In this document: positions 1-8,785 of the stretch, piece after piece
Layout: each line of letters starts with the position of its first letter
Numbering within the stretch: position 1 is the first letter of the stretch
NCBI GenBank assembly: GCA_028292505.1
Contig: JAQGMF010000010.1
Coordinates: forward strand, 186,001 to 250,000
Direction: 5' to 3'
DNA: 64,000 nucleotides
Source: Rhodocyclales bacterium
Lineage (GTDB): Bacteria; Pseudomonadota; Gammaproteobacteria; Burkholderiales; Rhodocyclaceae
Position numbers and translations under genes: made by a program
Notes under the pieces: model-generated
The model's input: the letters and a program-made list of their open reading frames with translations, nothing else
Told to the model about the DNA's origin: nothing
Databases searched by the model: none

Positions 1-636
1 ACGCTGCGCATTCCAGTGGACAAGGGCATCACGGAATATCGCATCGCGTTGATACGTGCCGACGACCAGGAAAGATTCAGCCGCATCACCGATATCGAAG
101 ACCTCAAGAAGCTCACGCTCGGCGTGGGTCACGCATGGTCAACGCGCCAGGTTTTCCAGACGCTCAATTTCAAGTACGAGGCGGCAGCCGACTGGGAGGG
201 CCTCTACAAGATGCTGGTCGCCGGTCGCTTCGATTACTTCCCGCGCGCCCTGTCCGAAGTGTTCGTCGAATATGACGATCGCAAGAGCACCTTTCCCGGC
301 ATGGCCATCGAGAAATCGATGATGTTGTACTTCCCCCTGCCCAAATATTTCTTCGTCTCGCCGCAAAACCCGCGGCTGGCGGCACGCATCGAGGAAGGGT
401 TCAAGCTGATGATCAAGGACGGCTCGTTCGACAAGCTGTTCCTGCAGTATCACCAGCCCTTGATCGACCGCGCCGACTTCTGCTCGCGGCGCATTTTCCG
501 TCTGGAAAATCCGTTGCTCTCCGACAAGACGCCGCTCAACAAAGCCGAGTACTGGTACGACCCATTCCGGAAACGGCCGGGCCGCAATACCAAGGCGACG
601 TGCCCCGGTCCTGCGGCACGCAAGCAGGCACCGTAA
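1..636 (+). CDS. Periplasmic solute-binding protein, family 3 type (5' end outside window)
   Basis: The reading frame is open from the first base, so the N-terminus and signal peptide lie upstream; a GTG at position 16 is probably internal. The visible 211 residues look like the second half of a family 3 periplasmic binding protein: a hinge segment asking for a time or substrate ('IEDLKKLTLGVGHAWST'), then a Tyr/Phe-rich lobe containing FDYFPRALSEVF and a closing helix with EEGFKLMIKDGSFDKLF, typical of these proteins. The charged C-terminal tail is not conserved in the family. No permease or ATPase gene follows, so it may be an orphan receptor or sensor-type protein. The ligand cannot be inferred. 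Confidence 0.75.
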   Translation, partial: TLRIPVDKGITEYRIALIRADDQERFSRITDIEDLKKLTLGVGHAWSTRQVFQTLNFKYEAAADWEGLYKMLVAGRFDYFPRALSEVFVEYDDRKSTFPGMAIEKSMMLYFPLPKYFFVSPQNPRLAARIEEGFKLMIKDGSFDKLFLQYHQPLIDRADFCSRRIFRLENPLLSDKTPLNKAEYWYDPFRKRPGRNTKATCPGPAARKQAP

Positions 637-669
637 CGGCTCGCCGCCGGTTCGTGCTTCTCCACCGCC

Positions 670-1200
670 GTGAATGAAGAACTCGTAGAGGCCGCCCGCC
701 AGACCGGAATCTGGCTGCAAGCGCAAGGCTTGCAGCTGGTCACGGCCGAGTCCTGTACCGGCGGCCTCATCGCCGCTGCCATGACGGAAATCGCCGGGTC
801 GAGTGTCTGGTTCGATCGCGGTTTCGTCACCTACAGCAACGATGCCAAGCAAGCCATGCTGGGTGTGCAGCCGGCCACGCTGGCAGCGTTTGGCGCCGTC
901 AGCGAACAAACCGTCCGCGAGATGGCACTCGGCGCGCTGGCGCATTCGGTGGCCGATGTTGCAGTGGCCGTCTCGGGCATTGCCGGTCCCTCGGGAGGCA
1001 CGCCAGAGAAACCGGTGGGCATGGTGTGTTTTGCCTGGGCATCCCGCCCGCACGGCAATTCTTCGAGCGATGTTTACGTCAAGTGCCACGCGCGACATTT
1101 TCCGGGCGAGCGCGCGGCGGTCCGGAATGCGGCCGCACTGCACGCGCTCCAATTCATTTTGAATATGAATAAATCCCAAGTCATTGATATGATGCCATAA
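670..1200 (+). CDS. pncC: Nicotinamide-nucleotide amidohydrolase PncC (CinA C-terminal domain)
   Basis: Stand-alone CinA C-terminal domain of 176 residues, the usual length for PncC. The enzyme deamidates nicotinamide mononucleotide to nicotinate mononucleotide in the cytoplasm, recycling pyridine nucleotides released by NAD-dependent DNA ligase. Diagnostic motifs are TAESCTGGLIAAAMT near residue 25-40, the VTYSNDAKQAMLGV segment, and AVSGIAGPSGGTPEKPVG, which forms the active-site loop. The start is GTG at 670, 33 bases after the preceding gene; there is no better upstream start. The last ten residues (NMNKSQVIDMMP) are not part of the family core. Confidence 0.93.
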   Translation: MNEELVEAARQTGIWLQAQGLQLVTAESCTGGLIAAAMTEIAGSSVWFDRGFVTYSNDAKQAMLGVQPATLAAFGAVSEQTVREMALGALAHSVADVAVAVSGIAGPSGGTPEKPVGMVCFAWASRPHGNSSSDVYVKCHARHFPGERAAVRNAAALHALQFILNMNKSQVIDMMP

Positions 1201-1274
1201 AGCATATCTGATCCGTGGACCCCTGGATGACCCGCGTGTTATAAATGATGCAGTGCGTCAATAGCAGTAAACCC

Positions 1275-1381
1275 CTGGCCAAAAGTGGGTTCAACGCAAC
1301 TGTGGAACCGTGGGCTGAGCAGGAGAACTCCGACCCGAGGGCCAGACTGCTTCTCTGTCGATACGGATTCCAACCCCACTT
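1275..1381 (+). promoter_or_regulatory. Strongly folded leader upstream of the aldolase gene (candidate structured RNA)
   Basis: Two stacked helices can be read directly. AAGTGGGTT (1283-1291) pairs with AACCCCACTT (1372-1381) with one bulged base, and TGGAACCGT (1303-1311) pairs with ACGGATTCC (1363-1371) with one bulged A. CTGGCC (1275-1280) could additionally pair with GGCCAG (1340-1345), which would be a pseudoknot or a competing helix. The outer helix ends three bases before the AGG (1384-1386) that probably serves as ribosome binding site. I do not recognise it as a known riboswitch class. Confidence 0.45.
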
Positions 1382-1388
1382 ATAGGTA

Positions 1389-2222
1389 ATGCTCATCATG
1401 AACGTCAATACTGCTCCCACGGTTCCCACAAACCATTTCAAGCGCGCCATCCAGAACAACAAGTTGCAAGTTGGCCTGTTTTCTCTGCTGTCGCACCACG
1501 TCTCTGCCGAAATACTCGCCGGATGCGGCTTCGACTGGCTCATTCTCGACACCGAACATGGCCCCAACGACGTACTGCTGGTGCTGCAACAGCTGCAGGC
1601 CATGACCGGCGGCAGCGCGCATGCGGTAGTACGCCCTTCGCATAATGACGTTGTCCTGATCAAACGCCTGCTCGATATCGGCGTCCAGACACTGATGGTG
1701 CCGCACGTGCAGAACGCCGAAGAGGCGCGTCAGGCGGCGTCGGCGATGTGGTATCCACCGCGTGGCATTCGCGGCTTGGGCCCGGTTTCGCGCGCCGCGA
1801 ACTATGGCCGCATCATCAACTATCACCAGCACGCCGAAAATGAACTGTGCCTGATCGTGCAGATCGAGAATCAGGAAGGCCTCGACAATATCGAAGAGAT
1901 CGCTGCCGTCGAAGGCGTCGATGCCATCTTCATCGGCCCGGGCGATTTGTCGGCCGAGCTCGGATACATCGGTCGCGCCACGCACCCCGACATGCGTTGT
2001 GTATTCAAGGACGCAATTGCGCGCATCACGGCTTGCGGCAAACCAGCGGGTATCGTGGCGGCTGACGAAGCCTTGGCACGCGAATATGTCGGCGCCGGCG
2101 TCACGGTTCTCGCCTCGGGCGCCGACGCAGTGCTACTGGCGCGTGCCGGCGAAGATGTCGCGCAGCGTTTCAAGCGCCTCAACGCGACGGCGCCTCAACT
2201 GGCCGAGCGCGCAGTTGCGTAA
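1389..2222 (+). CDS. HpcH/HpaI-family class II aldolase
   Basis: A 277-residue member of the HpcH/HpaI aldolase family, which performs metal-dependent, pyruvate-forming retro-aldol cleavage of 2-keto-3-deoxy acids (examples are 4-hydroxy-2-oxoheptanedioate and 5-keto-4-deoxyglucarate). Motifs include GFDWLILDTEHGPND (metal and phosphate region), AVVRPSHND, LDIGVQTLMVPHVQNAEEA, PPRGIRGLGPVSRAANYG, the metal-binding VQIENQEGLDNIEEI, and FIGPGDLSAELGY. Two ATG codons are possible, 1389 and 1398; the AGG at 1384-1386 fits 1398 better. No hydroxyphenylacetate or glucarate pathway genes are adjacent, so the substrate is open. The upstream folded leader may control its translation. Confidence 0.88.
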   Translation: MLIMNVNTAPTVPTNHFKRAIQNNKLQVGLFSLLSHHVSAEILAGCGFDWLILDTEHGPNDVLLVLQQLQAMTGGSAHAVVRPSHNDVVLIKRLLDIGVQTLMVPHVQNAEEARQAASAMWYPPRGIRGLGPVSRAANYGRIINYHQHAENELCLIVQIENQEGLDNIEEIAAVEGVDAIFIGPGDLSAELGYIGRATHPDMRCVFKDAIARITACGKPAGIVAADEALAREYVGAGVTVLASGADAVLLARAGEDVAQRFKRLNATAPQLAERAVA

Positions 2223-2237
2223 GGCTGTCTTTTGGCC

Positions 2238-2263
2238 GTCATTCCGGCGCCTGCCGGAATGAC
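2238..2263. repeat. Short hairpin repeat of the GTCATTCC...GGAATGAC family
   Basis: A near-perfect inverted repeat with ends GTCATTCCGG and CCGGAATGAC sits between the convergent aldolase and murB genes. Related copies with the same outer ends occur at 14070-14095 and 35844-35922, so it is a dispersed REP-like element that may also act as a bidirectional terminator. No T-tract is present. Confidence 0.75.
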
Positions 2264-2271
2264 ACTTGCAT

Positions 2272-3294
2272 TCAAAGCAGCACGGGTTCCTGCTCCAGCG
2301 CCACCCCGAATTTCTCCAAAACGGCCGCGCAGACGTTGTCTGCCAGCCTCAACACATCCTCGCCCGTCGCTCCGCCGTGATTGACCAGGACCAGGGCCTG
2401 TTTCTCGTACATGCCCACCGGCCCGATATTGCGCCCGCGCCAACCGGCCTGTTCGATCAACCAACCCGCGGCCAATTTGATGCTGCCGTCATTTTGCGGA
2501 TGATGCGGCAGTTTCGGCCAGGTCACCGTCAGCTCGGCAAAGCGTTCCGCGCTGACCACCGGGTTCTTGAAAAAGCTGCCGACGTTGGGCAGCAAAGCCG
2601 GATCGGGTAACTTGCGGCGACGAATGTTGACGATTGCGTCCGACACTTCCATCGCCGTCGGCTCGCTGAGCCCGTGCAGCTTGAGTTCATTGGCGACGTC
2701 GGCATAGTCGGTGACGGCGTACCATTGTTTGGGCAGTCGAAAGCTGACCGCCGTGATGATGAAACGGCCCGCCGCCTGCTGCTTGAACAAGCTGTCACGA
2801 TAGGCGAACTGGCAGATCTTCTTGTCGAGGCTGACGATCTGTCCGCTGCGCAGGTCGACTGCTTCGAGCGCAAAGAACCGTTCAGACAACTCGACGCCAT
2901 ACGCGCCAATATTCTGGATCGGTGCCGCGCCGACCGTACCCGGAATCAACGATAGGTTCTCCAATCCGGGCCAACCCTGATCGAGTGTGAAGCGCACGAA
3001 CTCGTGCCAGCTCACACCCGCACCGGCGCGCACGATCCAGGCGTCATCGAGCTCGCTGACCAGGGCATGACCGGGAATGCGAATATGCAGAACGAATGCG
3101 TCGAGATCGCCGCGCAGCACCACATTGCTACCGCCGCCGAGCACCACCACGCGATGCCCATCGAGATCGCCGCGACGCACCAGCTTGAGCAATTGTTCGG
3201 CAGAATGGATCTCGGCGTAACGCTTTGCCCGCGCGGGCAGGCGCAAAGTGTTGAGATCGGTCAGCGGTGTGTCTTCAAAGACGGCTAGATGCAT
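2272..3294 (-). CDS. murB: UDP-N-acetylenolpyruvoylglucosamine reductase MurB
   Basis: Cytoplasmic flavoenzyme that reduces UDP-GlcNAc-enolpyruvate to UDP-MurNAc with NADPH in peptidoglycan precursor synthesis. At 340 residues it is a type I (E. coli-like) MurB. The FAD-binding part contains VLGGGSNVVL and SLIPGTVGAAPIQNIGAYG. The catalytic set is visible: Arg166 in AYRDSLFK and the general acid Ser240 in GSFFKNPVV. The C-terminal domain contains AAGWLIEQAGWRG and ALVLVNHG. It is transcribed alone, convergent with the aldolase gene. The start at 3294 gives the expected MHLAVFEDTPLTDLNTLRL N-terminus. Confidence 0.96.
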   Translation of the reverse strand: MHLAVFEDTPLTDLNTLRLPARAKRYAEIHSAEQLLKLVRRGDLDGHRVVVLGGGSNVVLRGDLDAFVLHIRIPGHALVSELDDAWIVRAGAGVSWHEFVRFTLDQGWPGLENLSLIPGTVGAAPIQNIGAYGVELSERFFALEAVDLRSGQIVSLDKKICQFAYRDSLFKQQAAGRFIITAVSFRLPKQWYAVTDYADVANELKLHGLSEPTAMEVSDAIVNIRRRKLPDPALLPNVGSFFKNPVVSAERFAELTVTWPKLPHHPQNDGSIKLAAGWLIEQAGWRGRNIGPVGMYEKQALVLVNHGGATGEDVLRLADNVCAAVLEKFGVALEQEPVLL

Positions 3295-3372
3295 TGTCTC
3301 GTAGTCGGTGGTCGAAGACGAAGATTATCGCCCGGATCGGGCCGCACAAATGCTTGACTGTAATCGGATCAC

Positions 3373-4029
3373 TCAATCGTAGGCGTCGTAGGCGGCAATG
3401 GCGTGGGATTCCGCACGCGAGGCGGCCAGCCACTCCTGTACATGCGGATGCGATAACACGCTGCGAAGGTAGTCACCAGCGTAGTCCCCGGCAAAGCCAG
3501 CGGGCGCGACGCCATACGTGACGAAACGCATGCACACTGGCGCGTACATGATATCGGCAATACTCCATGTGCCAAACAGATAGGGACCAGCGGCGCCGAA
3601 GCGCTGCCGGCAATCCTGCCAGATGGCCTCGATGCGGGCAATGTCCTCCAGCACTTCGGGCGTGCGTCCGTGGCCAGAGTAGTCCTTGCGGATATTCATC
3701 GACATATGCGTGCGCAGCGCAGAGAAACCGCTATGCATTTCCGCGCTCACCGCGCGCGCCACCGCACGTACCCTGGCATCGGTCGGCCACAACGAGGGTG
3801 CGAGTTCGGCGCAATACTCCGCGATCGCCAGCGAATCCCAGATCGCCAGATCGCCGTCGACCAGACAGGGCACTTTGCCCGACGGGCTGTATTGCGCGAT
3901 GCGTGCAGCGGTGTCCGCTTCGCGCAGCGCGATGACAATGGTATTGAAAGGTTTGCCGCTGGCCCTGACGGCGAGCCAGCCGCGCATCGACCAGGAAGAA
4001 TAGTTGTAGTCGCCGACGATCAGTTCCAC
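3373..4029 (-). CDS. Glutathione S-transferase family protein
   Basis: A two-domain GST of about 218 residues. The thioredoxin-like N-terminal domain shows NYSSWSMRGWLAVRASG (likely glutathione-activating Ser region), SGKVPCLVDGD with the cis-Pro, and IWDSLAIAEYCAE, which binds the gamma-glutamyl group. A helical C-terminal domain follows. The frame is open further upstream, but a GGGGGAA sequence about 8 bases ahead of GTG 4029 and family homology at VELIVGDYNYSSW favour this start; GTG 4035 is an alternative. The physiological substrate is unknown. Detoxification or a GstA-like redox role is inferred only from the family. Confidence 0.85.
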   Translation of the reverse strand: MELIVGDYNYSSWSMRGWLAVRASGKPFNTIVIALREADTAARIAQYSPSGKVPCLVDGDLAIWDSLAIAEYCAELAPSLWPTDARVRAVARAVSAEMHSGFSALRTHMSMNIRKDYSGHGRTPEVLEDIARIEAIWQDCRQRFGAAGPYLFGTWSIADIMYAPVCMRFVTYGVAPAGFAGDYAGDYLRSVLSHPHVQEWLAASRAESHAIAAYDAYD

Positions 4030-4100
4030 GCGCACTTCCCCCGGGTAAGTCGTCTTTTCCGCTTCTTCAAAGCAAGAAATTAAATGCCAATGCCATGTTT

Positions 4101-5087
4101 TCACGCATTGCGATGCGCTCGCTGGCGAAATCTGTCGAGCGCGCCGCGCCAGTCTCCCTCGCCCAGCAACCATTGTGGCGTCACGGTCTCCAGTGCGGTC
4201 GCCGGCAAACCGAATGGCATCGCTGGGCCGCTGGCGACACAGTCGCGGCGCATCGACAGCACATTGTCGCGGCTCATCAACGGTCCGGGCAGGTATTCCA
4301 TGCAGGCGGCCTGCAGCAAGGCTAGTTTCTCGGGCAACGACAGCACCATGCAGCGGTGTCCGCGCAAGTCCGCGACGTAGCGCACCAGATCGGCCAGCGT
4401 GTAGACACGCGGGCCGGCCAACTCGATGGTTTCACCCAGCCCTTTGTGCTGCCGCAAGGCGCAGACGATGGCCGACACCACGTCTTCGACGAATACCGGC
4501 TGGAAGCGCGTGTGGGCGCCGCCCAGCGGTAGGATCGGCAACCAGGTCGTGAGTTTGGCGAACAGATTGAGAAACTTGTCGCCCGGCCCAAACACCACGG
4601 CCGGCCGAAAGATCGTCCACTCGATATCCGGATCGGCCACATGAATCACGGCCTCGCCATCGGCCTTGGAGCGCAGGTATTCGGACGGGCCATGCATATC
4701 GGCGCCGAGCGCACTCAGATGCACGATGCGCGACACTTCGGAGAGCCGCGCCGCAGCGACAATGGTGCGCGGCAGCTCGACATGGGCGCGGGCGAATTCC
4801 GGCCCGTAAGGCACATCCGATTCGGAGTGCAACACGCCTACCAGATTGACGACCGCATCCACCTCGCTCATCAGACCGCACAACACGCTCGTGTCGTAGA
4901 CGTCCGCCTCGACCACCTCGACGGTAGGTAGGAGCCGCAACGCATCGCCCTTGTCCGCACGCCGCGTCGGCACGATCACGCGCAGGCCAAGGGCGCTCAG
5001 GCGCTGGGCCAGGGCTGTGCCGATGAAGCCGGTGCCGCCGACGAGGAGAATGCTACGCAAGGTCACATTCAAGGTCATATTGGCCAT
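4101..5087 (-). CDS. NAD(P)-binding epimerase-like protein of the complex I NDUFA9 type
   Basis: Atypical short-chain dehydrogenase of 328 residues. The Rossmann glycine motif ILLVGGTGFIGTALAQRL is at the N-terminus. VNLVGVLHS and HLSALGADMHGPSEYLRSKADGE follow, with the YxxxK pair. The remaining body resembles bacterial proteins annotated as complex I NDUFA9 subunit family, which bind a nucleotide but whose reaction is not established. The start is ATG 5087 (MANMTLNVTL); an internal ATG five codons in is possible. The gene sits downstream of slt on the same strand and ends 71 bases before the GST start, so co-transcription with the GST is possible. Confidence 0.85.
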   Translation of the reverse strand: MANMTLNVTLRSILLVGGTGFIGTALAQRLSALGLRVIVPTRRADKGDALRLLPTVEVVEADVYDTSVLCGLMSEVDAVVNLVGVLHSESDVPYGPEFARAHVELPRTIVAAARLSEVSRIVHLSALGADMHGPSEYLRSKADGEAVIHVADPDIEWTIFRPAVVFGPGDKFLNLFAKLTTWLPILPLGGAHTRFQPVFVEDVVSAIVCALRQHKGLGETIELAGPRVYTLADLVRYVADLRGHRCMVLSLPEKLALLQAACMEYLPGPLMSRDNVLSMRRDCVASGPAMPFGLPATALETVTPQWLLGEGDWRGALDRFRQRAHRNA

Positions 5088-5335
5088 GATTTTTTAGAAG
5101 CTTGAGCCCTGAACATGGCTCAGCCGCATGACAAGGTCAAGCCTCAACCGCATGGCGGCAAGGACTTGCCGCCGTTCGGTCTTGGCAGCGCTCACGATAG
5201 TGAAAGGCCGGAGAATGTTCAGTCAAATAACGAACACAGCGGGCAAACATTGCGATGAAGCTATTGCGCGCACGCCTTCTCCGAAGCATCCCTTCGATGT
5301 CACTTCGAAGGGTTAACCCGAAAGCTCAGCGGTTA

Positions 5336-5361
5336 GTCGGATAACGCTTCGCTCATCCGAC
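5336..5361. repeat. Hairpin repeat in the gene-free stretch 5088-5397
   Basis: GTCGGAT (5336-5342) pairs with ATCCGAC (5355-5361), closing a 12-base loop, and the flank reads CCTAC. This is the style of dispersed hairpin common in proteobacteria and lies just beyond the slt stop codon. The rest of 5088-5397 shows no convincing gene. Confidence 0.6.
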
Positions 5362-5397
5362 CTACACAAACGGCTGCGGCACGCCAATGACAAATGC

Positions 5398-7422
5398 TTA
5401 GCGCGCAGCCTCGATCAGCGACTCGCCCGGTACGGTGCCGAGCAGTTGCGTCAATGATATCGGTCGACCATCCAGCAGCACTGCGTAAGCAATGGCGTTG
5501 GCCATCACCTTCTTCACGTAGTCGCGGGTCTCGCTGATCGGAATCGTCTCGGCGTAGATGGCGCCTTCCAGCGGCTTGCCGTCGCGCCAACGCTTGGCCC
5601 GGCCCGGCCCGGCATTGTAGGCGGCCGTCGCCATGACATATGAGTTGCTGAGACTGTCGAGCACGGTGCGCAGATAGGCTGTGCCAATCTGCACGTTCGG
5701 CTCCGTCTCGGCTAGGCGGTCGACGCTGAAACCCTGCATGCCAACTTGACGCGCCACCATGCGGCCCGTCGCCGGCATGACCTGCATCAGCCCCTGCGCG
5801 CCGGCTGACGAGCGTGCCACCGGATGGAAGCGGCTCTCCTGCCGTGTCAGGCCATACACCCAGTGCAGATCGAGCCGGTTGGTGCGCGCCTCGCGCGCGA
5901 AGACGTCGTAATACGGCGCCAGATAGCGCAGGCTGAAATCGTGCTGCAGACGCGTGCGATCGGCCGCGTTGATGGCACGATCGTACAGACCCATGCGTCT
6001 GGCATATTCGGCGGCGGCCAGCAGGAAGCGGTCGTCAGCGTTACGCATGCCCCAGCTCCATTCGCGCAAGGCTTCGGTGCGCATATCGAGACGCAACAAC
6101 GCCACGGCGCGCTGCACTTCGCCGCTGCCCTCGATGAGCGCCATTTCCAGCAGCGTGGGCGGGACGGCCGCGTGCGGCCAGGTGATGCTGCGACCGACCG
6201 CCTCGGCCGACAGAATGCCGTAGAACGTCGGATCGCCTGCATAGCGCTCGAACAGCGCGCGCGCCTCGACGGCATGCCCCTGACGCATCAGTGCGCGCGC
6301 CTGCCAATAAGTCCATTCCGGCGTATTGCGTTGCGAACTCGTCATCGCATCCACCGCAGCCTGCACGCCCGGCCAATCGCCTGCGCGCAAGGCGCTGCGC
6401 AACTGCCAGGCCGCTTGATCGTCGCTCATCGGCATGTTCGGCAAGAGATCGCGCGCCATGGCGTACCACGGCACGGCCTCCGGCATCTGCGCCAGCGCCG
6501 CGCCCCAGGCAATCTGGCCCATGACATAGGCGCGCTCGCCCGCCGTATAACGGCTTTCGTTGATCGCATGCCAGCGTACCCAAGTGGCATGTGCATCGAC
6601 GCGTGCGGCACGCGCCACCGCAGCCAGCACCAGCTCGCGTGCCGCGCGCGAACTCGCGCCACGTGCTGCGCCCGAGCCGAGATATTGCAGAGGATTATCG
6701 AAGACGCGCCCCAGCGTCGTCGGGTCGGGCGCCAGCACACTCGACAACATGCCAGAGGCATGACGTGCGGCACTCAGGCGGTTGGCCTCTATCATGCGGC
6801 GCAAGCGCCAGAGCACATCGTCACTGGACTTGCGACCGGCATTGACCAGCGCCTGCAGCGGGTCTGCGCAGGCATCCGCATCGGTGATCGTCAGCCATTG
6901 CCCTTCCACCGCCTGCAGCGCCGCGTCCGCAGCCGGGCCGTGCGCGCGCACGGCATCGCACAGCAACTCCGCGTCGGGTTGCTGCACATGTGCGTATTCA
7001 TCATTGAAAAGTGACCACTGGCTTTCGCGCGCCAGACGCTTGAGCCAATCCGTGCGCAGGCGTTCGGCCAACCAGCTGCCGTCGTTGACCTGCAGGTAAT
7101 CGCGGATTGGTTGTGTCGCTAGCGGCTCAGTGGTGCGCGCGATGCGCGTCGCCAGCAGCCAGTAGCCGACATAGGGTTCCAGCGGATGATTGCTCGGGCT
7201 CGCCGCCAACTGTTCCAGTCGGGCCGTGTCGCCGCGGCTGGCGTACTCGTGCGCTGCAAAAATGCGCGCATCGGCGACGTCGCTTTCCATGGGCTGTGCC
7301 CAGGCTATCGAGGCCGACACCAGCCAGCCGGCAATTGCCAGCCAAGCTGTCGTCACGGCAGTAACCCGTCTCCGCAAGCACAAGCCTCGCGGCATGACGT
7401 ACCATCTTCTCATCAAACTCAT
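5398..7422 (-). CDS. slt: Soluble lytic murein transglycosylase
   Basis: Periplasmic enzyme that cleaves the MurNAc-GlcNAc bond of peptidoglycan to form 1,6-anhydro-muropeptides. A signal peptide is visible (arginine-rich start, then AWLAIAGWLVSASIAWAQ). A long alpha-superhelical U-domain, rich in short helical repeats, occupies about residues 45-490. The C-terminal SLT lysozyme-like domain contains YGLTRQESRF with catalytic Glu529, SSAGAQGLMQVMPATGR, NVQIGTAYL and ATAAYNAGPGRAKRW. The 674-residue length fits Slt70-type proteins. The start may be ATG 7422, or ATG 7413, which has AGGA nine bases upstream. It is divergent from the ygfA-like gene. Confidence 0.95.
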   Translation of the reverse strand: MSLMRRWYVMPRGLCLRRRVTAVTTAWLAIAGWLVSASIAWAQPMESDVADARIFAAHEYASRGDTARLEQLAASPSNHPLEPYVGYWLLATRIARTTEPLATQPIRDYLQVNDGSWLAERLRTDWLKRLARESQWSLFNDEYAHVQQPDAELLCDAVRAHGPAADAALQAVEGQWLTITDADACADPLQALVNAGRKSSDDVLWRLRRMIEANRLSAARHASGMLSSVLAPDPTTLGRVFDNPLQYLGSGAARGASSRAARELVLAAVARAARVDAHATWVRWHAINESRYTAGERAYVMGQIAWGAALAQMPEAVPWYAMARDLLPNMPMSDDQAAWQLRSALRAGDWPGVQAAVDAMTSSQRNTPEWTYWQARALMRQGHAVEARALFERYAGDPTFYGILSAEAVGRSITWPHAAVPPTLLEMALIEGSGEVQRAVALLRLDMRTEALREWSWGMRNADDRFLLAAAEYARRMGLYDRAINAADRTRLQHDFSLRYLAPYYDVFAREARTNRLDLHWVYGLTRQESRFHPVARSSAGAQGLMQVMPATGRMVARQVGMQGFSVDRLAETEPNVQIGTAYLRTVLDSLSNSYVMATAAYNAGPGRAKRWRDGKPLEGAIYAETIPISETRDYVKKVMANAIAYAVLLDGRPISLTQLLGTVPGESLIEAAR

Positions 7423-7535
7423 TCCTGAACCGTCGTTGTTGCCAGGTAGCTAGCGTCGTGACACACACCCACATGTATGTACACGACAAGCCTCAAGGCA
7501 ATCTTGAGCAAGAGACGGGCGTTGGAGCATAACAC

Positions 7536-8129
7536 GTGGAATCCAGCCATCCGGACCGCCAGCATCTACGCCAAAGCCTGATCTCGGCGCGCGAAGCACT
7601 GCCTGCGGCAGACCGCGCGCAACGCGAGTGCGCCCTGCTGCAAAATCTGCGAAGTCTGCTTGAAACCCTTAACGCATCAAACGCCCACGCGATACTCGGA
7701 TTCTGCTGGCCGTTCCGCGGCGAACCGGATCTGCGCCCCGCCATCGCCGCATGGTTAACGGCCGACGCGGCACGTCGCGCCGCACTGCCGGTGGTGAACG
7801 ATCAAGCTGCGCCGCTGGGCTTTCGTCACTGGACGCCGGATAGCACCATGCAGCCCGACCGCTATGGCATCCCCACGCCGGTGGACGGCCCGACCCTGCA
7901 ACCCTCGCTGCTGCTGATCCCCGTGAATGGCTTCGATGCGCGCGGCTACCGGCTCGGCTACGGCGGCGGCTATTTCGACCGCACTCTCGCCAGCCTCGAA
8001 GCGCCGACCCTGACCATCGGCATCGGCTTCGAACTCGCGCGCCTGCCACGCATCGCCGAAGCGGAACATGACAAACGGCTAGACTGGATCGTCACCGAAG
8101 CCGGCGCATTCGCGGCCGAGCCGATCTGA
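7536..8129 (+). CDS. ygfA: 5-formyltetrahydrofolate cyclo-ligase
   Basis: ATP-dependent conversion of 5-formyl-THF to 5,10-methenyl-THF in one-carbon metabolism. The 197-residue length is typical. Motifs are the N-terminal LRQSLISAREAL, the FCWPFRGEPDLRP segment, and the signature LLIPVNGFDARGYRLGYGGGYFDRTL, which binds ATP and metal. GTG 7536 is the start. The gene is divergent from slt with 113 bases between them, too little for a 6S RNA gene, which often precedes ygfA elsewhere. The next gene starts 13 bases downstream and may be co-transcribed. Confidence 0.93.
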   Translation: MESSHPDRQHLRQSLISAREALPAADRAQRECALLQNLRSLLETLNASNAHAILGFCWPFRGEPDLRPAIAAWLTADAARRAALPVVNDQAAPLGFRHWTPDSTMQPDRYGIPTPVDGPTLQPSLLLIPVNGFDARGYRLGYGGGYFDRTLASLEAPTLTIGIGFELARLPRIAEAEHDKRLDWIVTEAGAFAAEPI

Positions 8130-8142
8130 GCAACCGCTTCGC

Positions 8143-8781
8143 ATGAGCCCCTTCGACCCTATCGACCTCTACTGCGAGCGCACCGATCCGTCGCTGTGGG
8201 CCGAGCCGCTCAACGCCATCACCAACATCGCATTCATCGTCGCGGGCGTCCTGCTGTGGCGACAACTACGCGGCGCGCCCCGGCAAAAAGAGTTGCGCCT
8301 GCTCGCCGCGCTGATCGTCGGCATCGGTCTGTGCAGCGGCTTGTTCCATGTCTTCGGTACGGTGTGGGGCATGTGGCTGGATGTCGGCAGCATCGCGCTA
8401 TTCATCCTCGTCTATCTGCACCGCTATCTGCGACACATCGTCGGGTGGCCGACCTGGGCTTGCTGGCTCGGCGTGCTCACCTTCCTCGCCGCGGATCGCG
8501 GCATTGCCGCGCTGGGAAATCTCGGCCTCAACGGCTCGGAGGGCTATATGCTTCCCGGCGCGACGCTGTGCCTCTTCACCCTATGGTCACGGCAGCGCAA
8601 AACGGCAGCGACACGCTGGCTCGGCGGGGCAACACTTGTCTTCATCGTGTCCCTGTGTGCGCGAACGCTCGACATGGCCCTGTGTCCAGCGTGGCCAACG
8701 GGTACTCATTTTGCATGGCATCTGCTTAACGCGCTGGTGCTGTATTGCTGTGTGCGCGGCTTGGCTGCCGGCGCTAAGTAA
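8143..8781 (+). CDS. Ceramidase-like (CREST superfamily) integral membrane protein
   Basis: A 212-residue polytopic membrane protein with about seven hydrophobic segments. It carries conserved polar residues of the alkaline ceramidase/CREST superfamily: DLYCERTDPSLWAEPLNAITNIAF at the N-terminus, GLFHVFGTVWGMWLDVGSIALF in the middle, and GTHFAWHLLNALVLY near the C-terminus. In that superfamily His and Asp residues bind a metal and hydrolyse an amide or ester bond in a membrane lipid. The bacterial substrate is unknown. It lies 13 bases after the cyclo-ligase gene, so it is probably in the same transcript. Confidence 0.8.
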   Translation: MSPFDPIDLYCERTDPSLWAEPLNAITNIAFIVAGVLLWRQLRGAPRQKELRLLAALIVGIGLCSGLFHVFGTVWGMWLDVGSIALFILVYLHRYLRHIVGWPTWACWLGVLTFLAADRGIAALGNLGLNGSEGYMLPGATLCLFTLWSRQRKTAATRWLGGATLVFIVSLCARTLDMALCPAWPTGTHFAWHLLNALVLYCCVRGLAAGAK

Positions 8782-8785
8782 GGCC

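Noticed and set aside
139-1179. Long open frame of 346 codons on the minus strand across the solute-binding and pncC genes
   Set aside because: It is the antisense shadow of two well-supported genes on the plus strand and has the Arg/Gly/His-rich composition of a non-coding high-GC frame.
5824-7014. 396-codon open frame opposite slt
   Set aside because: Antisense to a clear lytic transglycosylase; no family resemblance and a skewed composition.
7423-7535. Possible 6S RNA gene next to ygfA
   Set aside because: The interval is only 113 bases and shows no long interrupted hairpin with a central bubble.
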